From Chromera velia (taxonomy: Eukaryota > Sar > Chromeraceae): a stretch of DNA of 18,689 nucleotides. Position 1 is the stretch's first letter; every line of letters starts with the position of its first letter. The notes below the pieces were generated by a model, which had not been told where the DNA came from, did no database searches, and saw only the letters and a list, made by a program, of their open reading frames with translations. The stretch is taken from assembly GCA_018398765.1 (NCBI GenBank), contig JAHBMJ010004368.1, positions 15,001-33,689 of the forward strand, written 5' to 3'. This document shows positions 1 through 10,500 of this stretch, piece after piece. Both the position numbers and the translations under genes were made by a program.

Positions 1-107
1 TAGCGATGGAGGGCGTTGGGGGGTTGCGAGTCTCTCTCCAGGCCGGTATTTCTTTTCCCACTCTCTCCGGGGACTTCTTCTCATCTGCAGTTCCAGAACT
101 ACAGGAT
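1..107 (+). CDS. P2X-like gene, exon a (5' end outside window)
   Basis: The frame starting at base 3 is open to the donor GTCAGT at 108. It reads through [13 protein letters not shown] and ends PELQD in phase 0. The ATG at 6 is unlikely to be the start, because a P2X protein needs about 200 more residues upstream. An alternative frame ending FQNYR also exists, but it neither matches the family nor keeps phase with the next exon start at 551. Confidence 0.65.
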
Positions 108-1421
108 GTCAGTCAGTCAGTCAGTCAGGGAGGGAGGGAGTGGATGTGAATGCTTTCATGTTTGCGTGTCTTTTTTTTTTCTTCTTCTTTTTTTTTTTTT
201 CTTGTCTTTGTTTTGTTTGTCTCTTCGTTTAATTTCTTGCTTGTTTGCATGTTTCTTTGTTTTTTTCTCTTTTTGTCTGGAAAACGACAAGAGGTACGAA
301 AGGCTCATAAAAGAAAGAAGAGGAACAATATGATCTCCTTACTTGCCTTGTGAGTCTGTGTGAATGTGAGGAGAGTCTCTTGATCCTTCTCCCTGCTCTT
401 TTCTCTACCCCCCCACCCCCACCCCCTTTCTCTCGATCTGTCCTTTCGCTTGATTCATGACGACATGGAGATTGCCCTCCGTTTCGATCGTCTTTGATTT
501 TCTCTGTTGGGGCGGGTCGGGTGGATGGCGGGGTGAGTGAATGAACGCAGATCAGCCTCGACGACTTGCTCAAACAAGCGACGCCTCCACTGAGGGTGAA
601 AGAGCTGGAGGAGAAAGGAGCTGTCATAGGGTGACTCTCTCTCTCTCTCGCTCTCTCTCTCTTTCTCTCTGTGTGTGTGTGTGTGTGTGTGTTTCTGTAT
701 GTATGTGTCAGTCTGTTTGTCTGCTTGCTGCCTGTGCAGGCGTCCGCCCTCCCAGTGTATTTCAAAGTTCAGTCTTCCCTCTCCCCCCCCGGTCTTTGCT
801 TCGGTGCCGCCCCATTCTTGTTTTTCCTATCTACCTTCCCTCCCTCTTTTTCTCTGTATCATGCAAGTATGTATGTATAGGTTTATCTACATGTGTATGT
901 GTATGTATATGCGTGTTTGCTTCGGTGCCTGTGCCTGTGTATGGGTGCACGTGTATTCGTGTTGGCGTGCCCATCTGCATATCTCCTCCTGATCTGCTTG
1001 ATCGATCGATCGATCGATCCTGTCTCCTTCCTGTTCACTGCATGCATGCAGGGTCGCCTTTTTGTGGAATTGCGACGTCGGGTCCCTCTCCCTTAGTCCG
1101 TGCGCCCCCGACGCGGTGAAGGTCGAAAGGCTGGACACCGTTGGGGTCGCCTATCGGTCTTTTCTGCCTCTGGGGGGGGGGGGNNNNNNGGGGGGGGGGG
1201 GAGGGGAGAAGAGACGGGCAGCGTTTAAGTCCGGCATCCGATTGGTGGTGCGGTCGCGTGGGCTTGGGAGGCGGCTTTCGGTTGCGCTTTTGTTGATTCA
1301 ACTGGGTGCTGTCGTTGCTTTCCTCAGAGTGGCTGAGTATCTGACAGACTCTCTGATGAGAAGAGGGAGGTCAGGAGGCTGCATCGTTTTTTTTTACACT
1401 TGTGTGTGTGTGTGTGTGTGT

Positions 1422-1463
<42 letters not shown>

Positions 1464-1544
1464 NGGGGGGGGGCATGTGGATGGTATTTCTTCGTGTGTG
1501 CCCGTAGTATGGCAAAGATCAGACGCCAAGCAGACATGCACGCA

Positions 1545-1604
<60 letters not shown>

Positions 1605-1666
1605 CACACGCACACACACGCACGCATACACGCACACACACACGCAGACAGACAGACAGACAGACA

Positions 1667-1700
<34 letters not shown>

Positions 1701-1740
1701 ACACACACGCACACACACACACACACCACACACACCACAC

Positions 1741-1780
<40 letters not shown>

Positions 1781-2445
1781 ACAGACAGACACACAGACAG
1801 ACACACACACACACACACACACACGCACAAAGACAGACAGACAGACACACACACACACACACACACACACATGGAATGGGCACACACGAAACAGAATGGT
1901 GATGATAATGATGGCGAAGATGACTGTGCCCTTGTAGTGGTTGGAGCGAATGGGGGATTGGTAGAGACAGACGGGTTTCTTCATTGGTCTTGATTCAACG
2001 TGTTCACTGAATTTTCTTTAGCGTATCCATCCGTCTCCAACACTCGTGACTACATCTTTCCTCGCCCAACTTTTGCCGGTGCATGAGTGGTGCTTGCTGT
2101 CTTAGGAATTCTCTCGGCTTAATTGTTGCCCTTTGTTGCAGCTTCTTGTTCACGAAGGCGCAACGGCAGCACTACACCGACTGCACTGTCCGAAAGACAG
2201 AGGACTTCAGTGACATGAGGGACAAGATCGACGTGGTGGAGGAGGAAGAGAGGAAGTACCGCCCCAGGTCGTCCTGGATGGTTGGGGGCGGAGGGGGGGA
2301 CCCACTGCAGGAAGCCGAGGGCTTCGTCGAGGGGGGAGGGGGGGCAGACGATTTCCAGAGTGGAAGGGGCGCCGTCAGCGGAGGATTCGGTCGTCACTCT
2401 GCAGGACTGAACCTGAGAAGCCGGTCTCCTGGACCTCCTCCGTAA
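1..2445 (+). CDS. P2X-type ATP-gated channel, C-terminal part (partial gene, four exons)
   Basis: P2X receptors are trimeric plasma- or vacuolar-membrane cation channels opened by ATP. Exons at 1-107, 551-630, 1052-1369 and 2142-2445 join with matching phases (0, 2, 2) into about 268 residues. Family features appear in order: a segment [11 protein letters not shown] resembling the P2X 'IKNxIxFP' strand; [13 protein letters not shown] resembling 'GGVIGVxIxWNCD', followed by a second Cys (the conserved disulfide pair) and VERLD (family 'FxRLD'); GVAYR in place of [14 protein letters not shown] resembling 'KAYGIRFDV'; a hydrophobic second membrane helix with the family's Asp near its end; then a basic stretch ([11 protein letters not shown]) and a Gly-rich tail. 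The N-terminal half, with the first membrane helix, lies upstream of the window. The alignment is from memory of the family. Family assignment is likely; ATP gating is inferred. The whole codon phase chain supports a functional gene apart from the assembly gap. Confidence 0.8.
551..630 (+). CDS. P2X-like gene, exon b
   Basis: The acceptor is AACGCAG and the donor is GTGACT. Twenty-six codons plus two bases encode [13 protein letters not shown] and then [10 protein letters not shown], which parallels the P2X 'IFRLGDI...GGVIG' segment. The exon starts in phase 0 and ends in phase 2. A (CT)n(GT)n tract starts only a few bases after the donor. Confidence 0.7.
635..692 (+). repeat. (CT)n(GT)n compound microsatellite in P2X intron
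   Basis: About 36 bases of CT repeat run directly into about 22 bases of GT repeat, beginning four bases after the splice donor at 631. The same compound tract, in the same sense orientation, recurs in introns of the phosphatase gene on the other strand. Confidence 0.95.
1052..1369 (+). CDS. P2X-like gene, exon c (ectodomain end and second membrane helix)
   Basis: The acceptor is GCATGCAG and the donor is GTCAGG. The exon carries LWNCD and a second Cys, KVERLD, GVAYR (Arg codon 1155-1157), then a poly-Gly stretch interrupted by the N gap, FKSGIR (Lys codon 1227-1229), and a hydrophobic helix [13 protein letters not shown] leading to the conserved-position Asp at 1347-1349. The Arg and Lys correspond to P2X ATP-contact residues (zebrafish P2X4 R298 and K316), while the Asn of the NFR motif is replaced by Ala. 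The frame is continuous across the gap only if the true gap length is a multiple of three. Confidence 0.75.
1172..1201 (+). other. poly-G run with assembly gap inside a coding exon
   Basis: Twelve Gs, six Ns (1184-1189) and twelve more Gs lie in the P2X-like exon and would encode poly-glycine in a loop of the body domain. The true length is unknown, so the reading frame here depends on the assembly. Confidence 0.95.
1402..1473 (+). repeat. (TG)n microsatellite ending in an N and a G run
   Basis: A TG repeat of about 60 bases is followed by one N at 1464 and nine Gs. It lies in the third visible P2X intron, about 30 bases after the donor. The N marks a sequencing or assembly uncertainty. Confidence 0.95.
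1545..1870 (+). repeat. (CT)n followed by long interrupted (CA)n / (CAGA)n tract
   Basis: About 44 bases of CT repeat are followed by about 280 bases of CA repeat with interspersed GACA units and isolated CC and CG interruptions. It fills the middle of the P2X intron 1370-2141. Long open frames here are products of the repeat, not genes. Confidence 0.95.
2142..2445 (+). CDS. P2X-like gene, last exon (cytoplasmic tail)
   Basis: The acceptor is TTGTTGCAG. The first base completes a Ser codon with the previous exon. The exon encodes [13 protein letters not shown], an acidic/basic stretch ([15 protein letters not shown]) and a Gly-rich tail ending SRSPGPPP with TAA at 2443-2445. The stop overlaps a perfect donor sequence: GTAAGT begins at 2442. 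Splicing there would remove the stop and extend the protein into exons I cannot identify. Confidence 0.7.
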
Positions 2446-2762
2446 GTTCGAGCCTGGCAAATTAAGAAGCTACTGCATGACAAACAGTTGTCGTTTGACT
2501 GGCATACTACTGCATAGCCCTAGGCATAGCCTGGCCACAGGCCCATAGCCCAAAAACTGGCCCACCGGCTTTATAACCATAATCAACAATGCCGCAGTGG
2601 ATTTCAATTCAATTCAATTCAGTATCTTTCAACTAGTCTTTTGAATTCAAAATTCTTACCTTTACTATCTTTTGCGTTAGCAAGGCCACTAGGCTACAGG
2701 GTATCCAATTAGGTTTTAACCTAACCTAACCTTGAAGTCAAAAAAACCTAGGTTAGCTTATT

Positions 2763-3615
2763 AACCTAGGTTCAAGCTAGGCGACACACAGTGGTAAAAA
2801 AAAAAAAATCTGAAAACGTCTATTCTTTTTTTATTATTTATTTAAAACTTTATTGTATATGTAAAAAAAAATAAAGGTTAAATGACTAGCTTCAACTAGA
2901 GTTTGAATGATATCTAGGATCCCAGTTTCACTTTTAGTTTGGTAGACACTTAAAAGGATTGACCAAAACTAGCTTCAACTAGAGTTTCGAAATGTATATC
3001 GTCCTAGATATCGTCAAAGAGCCAGTCAAAGAACTTCTCCTCTGTCTGCTCTTCTGTCTGCATCCATGCATCCATCCTTCTTGTCACTCTTTGCATAGGA
3101 TAAAAGAAAGCCCCCTTTTCCTTTCGCCCGCCCGCTCGCCTTCATCCCTGTAATCCCTTTTTGCGATGGTCGCTGCGTGCAGTGCCATACACGCAGACTT
3201 CGTTCATTTTTCAATTAGCATGAATGGTGAAACAACACAGCAAAGAGAAGAGAGAAAAGTCTGTTGACAGTGCAGTTGAACAAGGGAAAAAAGATCGGTT
3301 GGTCCGTGTTCAACAAAGTCGATGATGGAATGGTGAAGACACTAGTAGAGACACTAGTAGAGACAAACGTACAATACTAACTAGGACTAGAACTAGGGTT
3401 GAAACTAGGGTTGAAAGATATTTAAAACTTTGAGGAGTAATAAGTTCATGAGGAAGTTAGTTTAAAAGTACTTCTAAAAGGTGCTCTTCTAGGGGCTCCT
3501 AGAGGTGCTCTACGAAATCCTTCGTAGAAAAAAAAAAAAAATCTGGAAAGGTCTATTTTTTTTTTTTTTACCACTGTGCATCGCCTAGGGTTCAAGTTAC
3601 TAACCTAAGTTGCAA
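2763..3615. repeat. element-like unit with inverted ends
   Basis: The left end has CTAGGCGACACACAGTGGTA followed by an A-tract. The right end has a T-tract followed by TACCACTGTGCATCGCCTAG, its near-perfect reverse complement. Just inside each end, in direct rather than inverted orientation, lies a module of A-tract, TCTGRAAASGTCTATT and T-tract. The interior (about 700 bases) carries paired direct repeats such as CTAGCTTCAACTAGAGTTT at about 2887 and 2969. No coding frame is visible, so a non-autonomous mobile element is a plausible but unproven reading. Confidence 0.5.
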
Positions 3616-3668
3616 TGATGCGATTCTTACAGGTATGAAATATGATTATGTTTACATTGAAACTATAG

Positions 3669-3739
3669 TGTGACACAATTCAAATTGTGACACAATACCC
3701 TATACACTAGTACTAGTGACACAAATAATTGTGTCACAA
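3669..3739. repeat. cluster of TTGTGWCACAA palindromic motifs
   Basis: TGTGACACAA at 3669, TTGTGACACAA at 3685, AGTGACACAA at 3715 and TTGTGTCACAA at 3729 lie within 71 bases, together with the perfect 14-base palindrome CACTAGTACTAGTG at 3705-3718. The last two motif copies form a hairpin with 9-bp arms and a 4-base loop. Confidence 0.8.
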
Positions 3740-3865
3740 TAGGTGCGATGAAATAGTTAGAGTAAGTTAGGTGTGATAAAATTGTCAGACAAAAATTGAA
3801 GTGATCCTAAACTTTCAAAGTGACTAGCTTGAAAACTTCAGAGTCGTTAAAGTTCAGACTCATCT

Positions 3866-3995
3866 CATTCACTCGATCACTCACCTCACGCACTCACTCA
3901 CTCACTCATTCACCTCACTCACTCACTTACTCATTCACTCACCCACTTACCCCACTCGCCTCAGGCTCACTCACTTCACTTACTCACTTACTAGC
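3866..3995 (+). repeat. degenerate CTCA tandem repeat
   Basis: Repeated CTCA and TTCA units (CACTCACTCACTCATTCACC and variants) cover about 130 bases. The repeat is imperfect and non-coding. Confidence 0.8.
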
Positions 3996-5389
3996 TCACT
4001 TACAATCTGAAAGGAGATGCTGGTAGTCTACAATAAGGCGGGACATCGCTTGACGGTTTCAGCTTGCATCGCTAAGGTTGCGCTGCATAATTTGCTGAAT
4101 GCATGAGTTTGCGCATAGCTGTAAGTTTTTCTTGCAAGGTCTGGTTGGAAAGATCGTGCAAAGTTGAGGCAGGGGCAGATCTTGGATCAGAGCTCAAGTG
4201 ACCAAATGGGGGTCTCCAAAGTTACTGATTACATCTTTGAGGTTGGAGGGGTACACAGAACAGCCTTTTCCATCAAATTTTTATTGGAGTGATAAGAACT
4301 GAAAGATTTGCCTATCCGTCTCCCTGCATGCCCCTCTGTCCATGTGTGTCGCTTTCCTCTTTCTACAGGGCACCCACCAGACCATCCACCCGGGAGGCTG
4401 GCGACTCTTTTCTCTCTCTAGGTTAGATTGAGTAATCCTGAGCTGTGACTGAGGCAGTGCATGCTTCTTGTAGGCTGCAATGCATGAGTGCCCCCTCACT
4501 TTTGGGCAGGCTCTTTGTATAGATTTATCTGAAGTTTTTTCAAATTTTGTATGTTGAGATGGAGGGCCCGAAACCCCGGTGGGCAAAGTATGGTGAAATA
4601 TATGGTATAGACGGCTGCCTGCATCAGCATGGCCCCGGACCCTATCGATCATTTTGTCTCGTCTGACTTATATAAGACTCATACACTCGATCCAAAATTC
4701 TAGAAAATAATCCTTCCGCGGCGTTTCAAGAGAGGGGATAGAAGAGATTATTCAATGATATTATTCAAAAGGTATTCACAAGGGGATTCCTGTAGAGCAG
4801 TGGAGAGGAAATCACAGAAAGCAGTGCACCACTAACTTTTAGAAAAAAAAAGTTGGATCGAGACGTTTTTTTTTTTTTTGGCATGCATGACAAAACCCTC
4901 AATCATAATTTTTTTTTCTTTTTCTTTTTTTTATGTGCAAAACCAAAAAAAAAAAAAATATGTGCGGCGCCTAGCTAAATATGACTTTGAAATGATATCT
5001 TAGGCTTTGTTAGCATTAATAATTATTAGCGTTAAACTTGGGAACACCTTCACTTATAGCACGTTATAGCGGGGAAACTAGCAGAAAAGTTAAACGCGAA
5101 ACAAATCAATCAACCAAATATAAACCAATAGTAACCAATAGCACTTGTAGATTAACGAGAAGAATATGAATAATCAAATTAATAATTTTTTCTTTAATCA
5201 ATAAAATCAGTAAGTTCTATATTATACAACGTTGATGTCATAGGTTGAGATCACAGGGAATTTACCTTTCTCTGAATCAAAATCGTTCTGGAAAAACATT
5301 TTATCACTGTATTTTAATGCTAAGATGTTCATTTGCTAGTTTGAGTGAAATTGATTCACCTGGCACCACTTTCAGGTCTCAATTTGCTT

Positions 5390-5686
5390 TTAGGCTCCCT
5401 CTTTTCCCCTCTCCACTCCGGGAACTGCTGTTTCCTTGACGGGGCCCCCCAAAGGCCCTGTCGCCGTTGCGTTACCCCCCCTCCCCGCCCCCTGATGAGG
5501 ATGAGGAGCGAGTCTGGCCTCTTCCCCGTCTCTGTCCATGGCGTGCTCGGGCATGGATCCCGAGGCCGAGGCACTGCTCTGGCCGTTGAAGAACGCAATC
5601 AGCACGGTGACGTTGTCGGTGGTGCCTCTCGCCAGAGCTTCCTCCACCAGCATCCGGCAAGCGATGTCCGCCACGTCGCGCCCGTC
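5390..5686 (-). CDS. PP2C exon 9 with stop
   Basis: The acceptor is TCGATCAG. It encodes DGRDVADIACRMLVEEALA, then RGTTDNVTVLIAFFNG (the last metal-site motif), then a Ser/Ala/Gly/Pro-rich tail to TAA at 5392-5390. The domain ends about 65 residues before the stop, and the tail is not conserved in any family I recognise. Confidence 0.92.
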   Translation of the reverse strand, partial: DGRDVADIACRMLVEEALARGTTDNVTVLIAFFNGQSSASASGSMPEHAMDRDGEEARLAPHPHQGAGRGGNATATGPLGGPVKETAVPGVERGKEGA

Positions 5687-6859
5687 CTGATCGAATTAAT
5701 TCAGCAAACAGCACGGAGGGAGGGAAGGAAGACATGCAAGAAAAACACAGACAGACAGTCTGTCCGTCCACAAGGCCATGCTTGGCTGGACGAAGGAAAG
5801 ATAGGCCGGAGGAACAAAAGACAACGATCTTCGAATGAAGGACGGACCCCCACCCGTCACGAAACGGACACGAAAATGCGGTGTCTCTGCGCCTCTCTGA
5901 CCAGCCCATGCGTTGTTTTGTGCGGTCCTTCCTTCTTTCCTTCCTTCCTGTCGATGTGTGTCTGAGGGTCCCTCAATGCGTGAAGGCATTTCCCCTCTCT
6001 TCCCTGATTCCGCGAGTTCATTCACCTGGCAGCTCAACTCGCCCAGTGTCTGTCTGTCTGTCTGTCTGCCTGTCTTGACTGGACGCCTTTACGTGACCAT
6101 TCTCACCACCAGAGATTTCACTGACGGACTGACTGACTGACTGACGAACTCACTGACTCACGATTTTCACTGCCAGAGAGATGGACAGTTGCTCCACTGC
6201 CGAGAGCACCAGGTCGACAGCCGTCTCATCGCTCATAACATCCCACAGCTGCATGGATGGATGGATGGGTGGACAGACAGATACATGGATGGTTGTGCGT
6301 AGTCGAAAAAGACAAAGAAGCGCAGAAAAAAGGAGGAAGGAAAGAGGCCATTGGCTTTGTGTACAGTCATCCAAATGGGCATGCATATTGACCTAGCTGT
6401 TCTCAGCCCAACCTGCCACGTGTGCGTGTAGTCGCAACCACAGAAGCCAATGGGGAGAAAGGAGAGGCGAGAATCGTGAACGAGGGAGGACAAGCAAGAG
6501 CATGCAACCAAAACCAAAATTCAGGAGAGAGAAAGCAAGAGCGCGCGCGAGAGAGAACGGTATGAAAGAAAACGCAGGCCGAGGGACAAAAACATGTGAC
6601 AATTTCACCTTCGAACTCCCTCTCTCTCTCTCTCTCTCTCTCTCTTTGCGTGTCTGCGTGTGCGTGTAACTAAAAAAAAGAAACAAAAAAAGAAACAAAA
6701 AAAAAGAAGAGGGACGAAAGGAAGCAATAAAAACGTACGTACCAACCCCATCACATGCGATTATCACAAAAGCATCAGTCTCTCCGAGTTCCCATCGCTG
6801 CGTTGGGGGAGAAAGAGGGGGGCACACACGCACGCACGCACATACATATACATACACAT

Positions 6860-6916
<57 letters not shown>

Positions 6917-9392
6917 TCATCTACCACACACGGACACAAAATGACAAAAAAAAGGGCCCCTAATTTGTGCTGATGAGAAGAAGTCTGCTTGTGCCTCCAG
7001 ATGGCTGCATGGCTACTTCTCTTCACTTTAGATGCTGCAGGAGGAAGTTCAGTCTGTCTGTCGGGACTAACAGCGAGTGATGGATGATGTTTGTGTTGTG
7101 CCACCGCGCGTCCCCCCTTCCACTCACGCCCACCGGATGCCCCCCTTCCTTCCCTGTCTCTCTCTCATCACTCACTATCCCCCCAATTCAGATGCGGAAC
7201 TCAATGCATCGACAGCCCCGGCCTTTTCTCTCGACAGTCATCGAATTGATGGAGGACTATGCATAGCCTCCTCAGCACAAAAAAAAGTATACCCACCCAT
7301 CACTCACTCACTTACCTTGATCGAAGGCTCATTGGAGACGAAGTCCCCGCTGGTGTTCGGAGTTTTCAGCTGCGCGTCTCCGAACGCTCGCGTGATGGCC
7401 AGCATGCCTTCGACCTGACGCACGCACGGACCCATCAGGGAAAGAAAGAAGGGCATGCAGAGAGCGAGAACGAAGAGAGGAGGGGCATGAAGAGGTCAGG
7501 AACTCACAGCGCCCGTTCCCATCCTCACAAAGGATATGTCTGTCTGGACTGATGACGGCTGACCGATGTTCATTCATTCATTCACTTATTCATGTATCTA
7601 CTCAGACGCTGCCCCCCCCAAACAGGAAGAGGAGAGCAAAGAGGAGGAAGAGAGGATGGACAGACAGAGAGGAACAACAGAGGAAGGGAAAGGAAAGGAG
7701 ACCAGGGTGGGTGTGCATCAACAATAACGCAGGAGAGAAAATTCATCAGGGGGATGAAAGCAGAAAAAGGACGGCGGTGACGGAGTGAGTGAGGAGATAA
7801 AATGGACAATTCCGCAGCAGGAGAGACACACACACGCAGAGTGGCAAATATGCGGAAGCAGCTGCAGAGAGAAACACAAGAGAACTGCGCAATCCCAGCA
7901 CTGAGCATCGACCTGGCTTATCTCATCTGACTAACGACCGACCGACCGACCCTTTCGTTGACCACCTTCCCGCCCCTCTCTGTGACCCGTCTGGCCTCCA
8001 ACAGATCAGAAGCCTTGTGGTCACTCCGACACGTCAGGCGGACCTGCAGGCAGACAGACAGACAAACAAACAGATAAACAAACAAACAGATAAACAAACA
8101 AACAGATGAACAAACAAACAGATAAACAAACAAACAGATGAACAAACAAACAGATAAACAAACAAACAGATAAACAAACAAACAGATAAACAAACAAACA
8201 GATGAACAAACAAACAGATGAACAAACAAACAGATGAACAAACAAACAGATGAACAAACAAACAGATAAAAAAACAAACAGATAAACAGACAGACAGACA
8301 GAGAGGCAGGAAGCATCGATCGATCATCCATCCATGTGCGTGAAGTGAACCCCTGTTCCCCCGCGCGTCTCGCTCGTCTCGCTGGCCAGTCTGCTCAGTC
8401 ACTTGGCTTTTCTTTCCTCTCTCTCATTCATCTCTATGGATTTTGATGAAAGGTTTCTTTTTTGTCTTATCATCGAGGCTCTTGTTTCCTTTCTTTTTCT
8501 CTTTGGACGCACTGAACTGTCATAGAAAGAAAGAAAACTCCTTGCGCCTGTATCCTCGACAAAAAGGTCCGTTCCGTTCTGCCGACACTCTTTCTTGTTC
8601 CTGTGGTGCCACTCAGAATCAGTCTGATCGCTTTCCTTTTTTGCGTAAATCCGATCTTTCACCTTTTCTGACTCGGTTGGTGTCGTTTGGTGTATGCGTG
8701 AGGGGTTGTTGAGCACCGAGGGGACTGGAGGGAAGGGAGAGAGGAGAGAGGAGAGAGGGCGAGCCGACAGAACTGACACAAACAAGCAGGGCTGCGGAAG
8801 GAAAAGGAAAGAGCAAAGAAGGGACGAAAAGGGCCATCAAGAGGAAGGAAAAACCGAAAGGACGGAAGAAAGGGAAAATGCAGAAACAAAGCGAAAACTG
8901 TGCGCGCTTTTGTGGAGATCCATCACCAGCGTTAAGCGGCAGGGGTGCGCACGTGCGTATGTGTTTGTGTATACACACGCAGATGAAACAGCAAGAAACA
9001 AAGAATGAAGAGATAAGCCGATCGAGAACGGGGAGAGAGAGAGAGAGAGAGAGAAAGAAAGAAGGAAAGAAAGAAAGAAAGAAAGAAAAAAAGAAAGAAA
9101 GAAAGAAAAAAAAAATAAAGAAAAAAAAAAAAAGAAAGAAAGAAAGGAAAGAAAGGAAAGAAAAGAAAGAAAGAAAGGAAGAAAGCAAGAAAGAAAAAAA
9201 GAAAGAAAGAAAGAAAGAAACAAGGAAGGAAGGAAGGAAGGAAGGAAGAAAGAAGAAAAGAAAAAATAAATAAAGACAGAAAGAACCAGCGAACGAATGA
9301 GAAAAACAAACACTCAAAGCACAGGGAGACAGACTATGAGTTTCTTCTTCTTCTCCCTCATTTTCTTCATGAACACCACAGGGAGACAGACA

Positions 9393-9448
<56 letters not shown>

Positions 9449-10500
9449 CTCACCGCCACCCCCCCATGACACAGGACTGCCCGCGTGTCCCCCACATGCG
9501 CACAGTAGAGAACTCGGTGTCCCCCCACCCGACCCTCCTCAGAAGAAGTGCCGCCCCCCCCCGAGGCCCTCCCCCCTTCTCTCGTTTGAAAAACGACGCA
9601 CGCAGTCGCACCACTCTGGTTCACCTTCAGCTGATCGCGCAACGTCTCGTCCGCGTCCCTGCATTCAGGCAGGCAGATACGCAGGCAGGCACAACCAATC
9701 AACCAATCGATGGTCCGAATTCGCTCTGATTCTATTATAGATACAAAAAACAAATCTGCACCAAGTCGATGTAACAAGGTGAAGGTCCTGCTATGCACCG
9801 GACTGAACCCACCCACTGACCACAAACCCACCAACCAAAAGGGAGGGCTTCCTTTTTTCCCTTCCTCATGGCTCATCTCCGACAACAGTCCTCCCTCCAC
9901 CAGAACGAGAGGAAAGGAAAAAGGGAAGGGAAGAAAAAGAGAGCCTCTTTGCAACGCTTTCATCACTCCTGGAAACGCACTCATCCCCCCCCCCCTCGAA
10001 TGAGTCGGAATTGCTGCCTGTCCCCTCTCTCTTCTATCGCCCCTCTCTCCTATTTGAATGATGGAGTGATTGATTGGAAGACTTAGCATGGGCGGTAAAA
10101 GAAAGCCAAAGGGCAGACCGATCGAAGCAGTAACAAAATTGACAACAATCACATAACATACGAAAAGAACGAAACCACCCAGACACACACCATCAAGAGA
10201 GGAAGAGAGGAAGGGACGAAGGCAATGGAAGGGAAGGGAAGGGAAGGGAAGGGAAGGCAATGGAAGGGAAGGGAAGGAAAGGCAATGGAAGGGAAGGGAA
10301 GAGAAGGGAGAGAGATGCGTTCTGTCAATTGACTCATGGATGGGTGCATGGGTGGCAAGGGGGGTAGTCGACTCACTTGAAGGCTGCCGTGAGGGCATCA
10401 GGGACGCTCACCTCCTTCGCCTTTCTCATCTCCTGTAGACAGGACAGGACAGGACAGAACGGATGCAGGGGGGATACAAGAAAGAACGCCAAACAGATCA

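Larger units (their letters stand above)
2446..5389. other. intergenic region between convergent genes
   Basis: No gene could be supported. It contains an inverted-end element (about 2763-3615), palindromes at 3669-3739, a CTCA repeat near 3866-3995, and A- and T-tracts with AT-rich sequence from about 4840 to 5240. The 4030-4830 stretch shows no recognisable feature; a 123-codon frame on the minus strand at 4281-4652 looks like chance. AATAAA-like hexamers occur but I cannot assign poly(A) sites. Confidence 0.6.

Noticed and set aside
1402-1984. Long open frames of Cys/Val or His/Thr on both strands
   Set aside because: They are translations of (TG)n and (CA)n microsatellites.
2716-2735. 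AACCT repeats resembling telomeric sequence
   Set aside because: There are only about three units, inside CTAG-rich intergenic DNA.
4281-4652. 123-codon minus-strand frame
   Set aside because: No recognisable domain, no splice or neighbour context, and a length reachable by chance.
7519-7560. Possible extra phosphatase exon (minus strand) encoding TDISFVRMGTGA with a GTGAGT donor
   Set aside because: Joining exon 5 (7951-8043) directly to exon 6 (7316-7414) gives the family-like NERVEGMLA without an insertion, so the extra exon is unnecessary and not family-like.
7918-9425. Minus-strand frames rich in Leu/Phe/Ser/Cys resembling membrane proteins
   Set aside because: They translate the 16-bp minisatellite and the pyrimidine tract inside intron 4.
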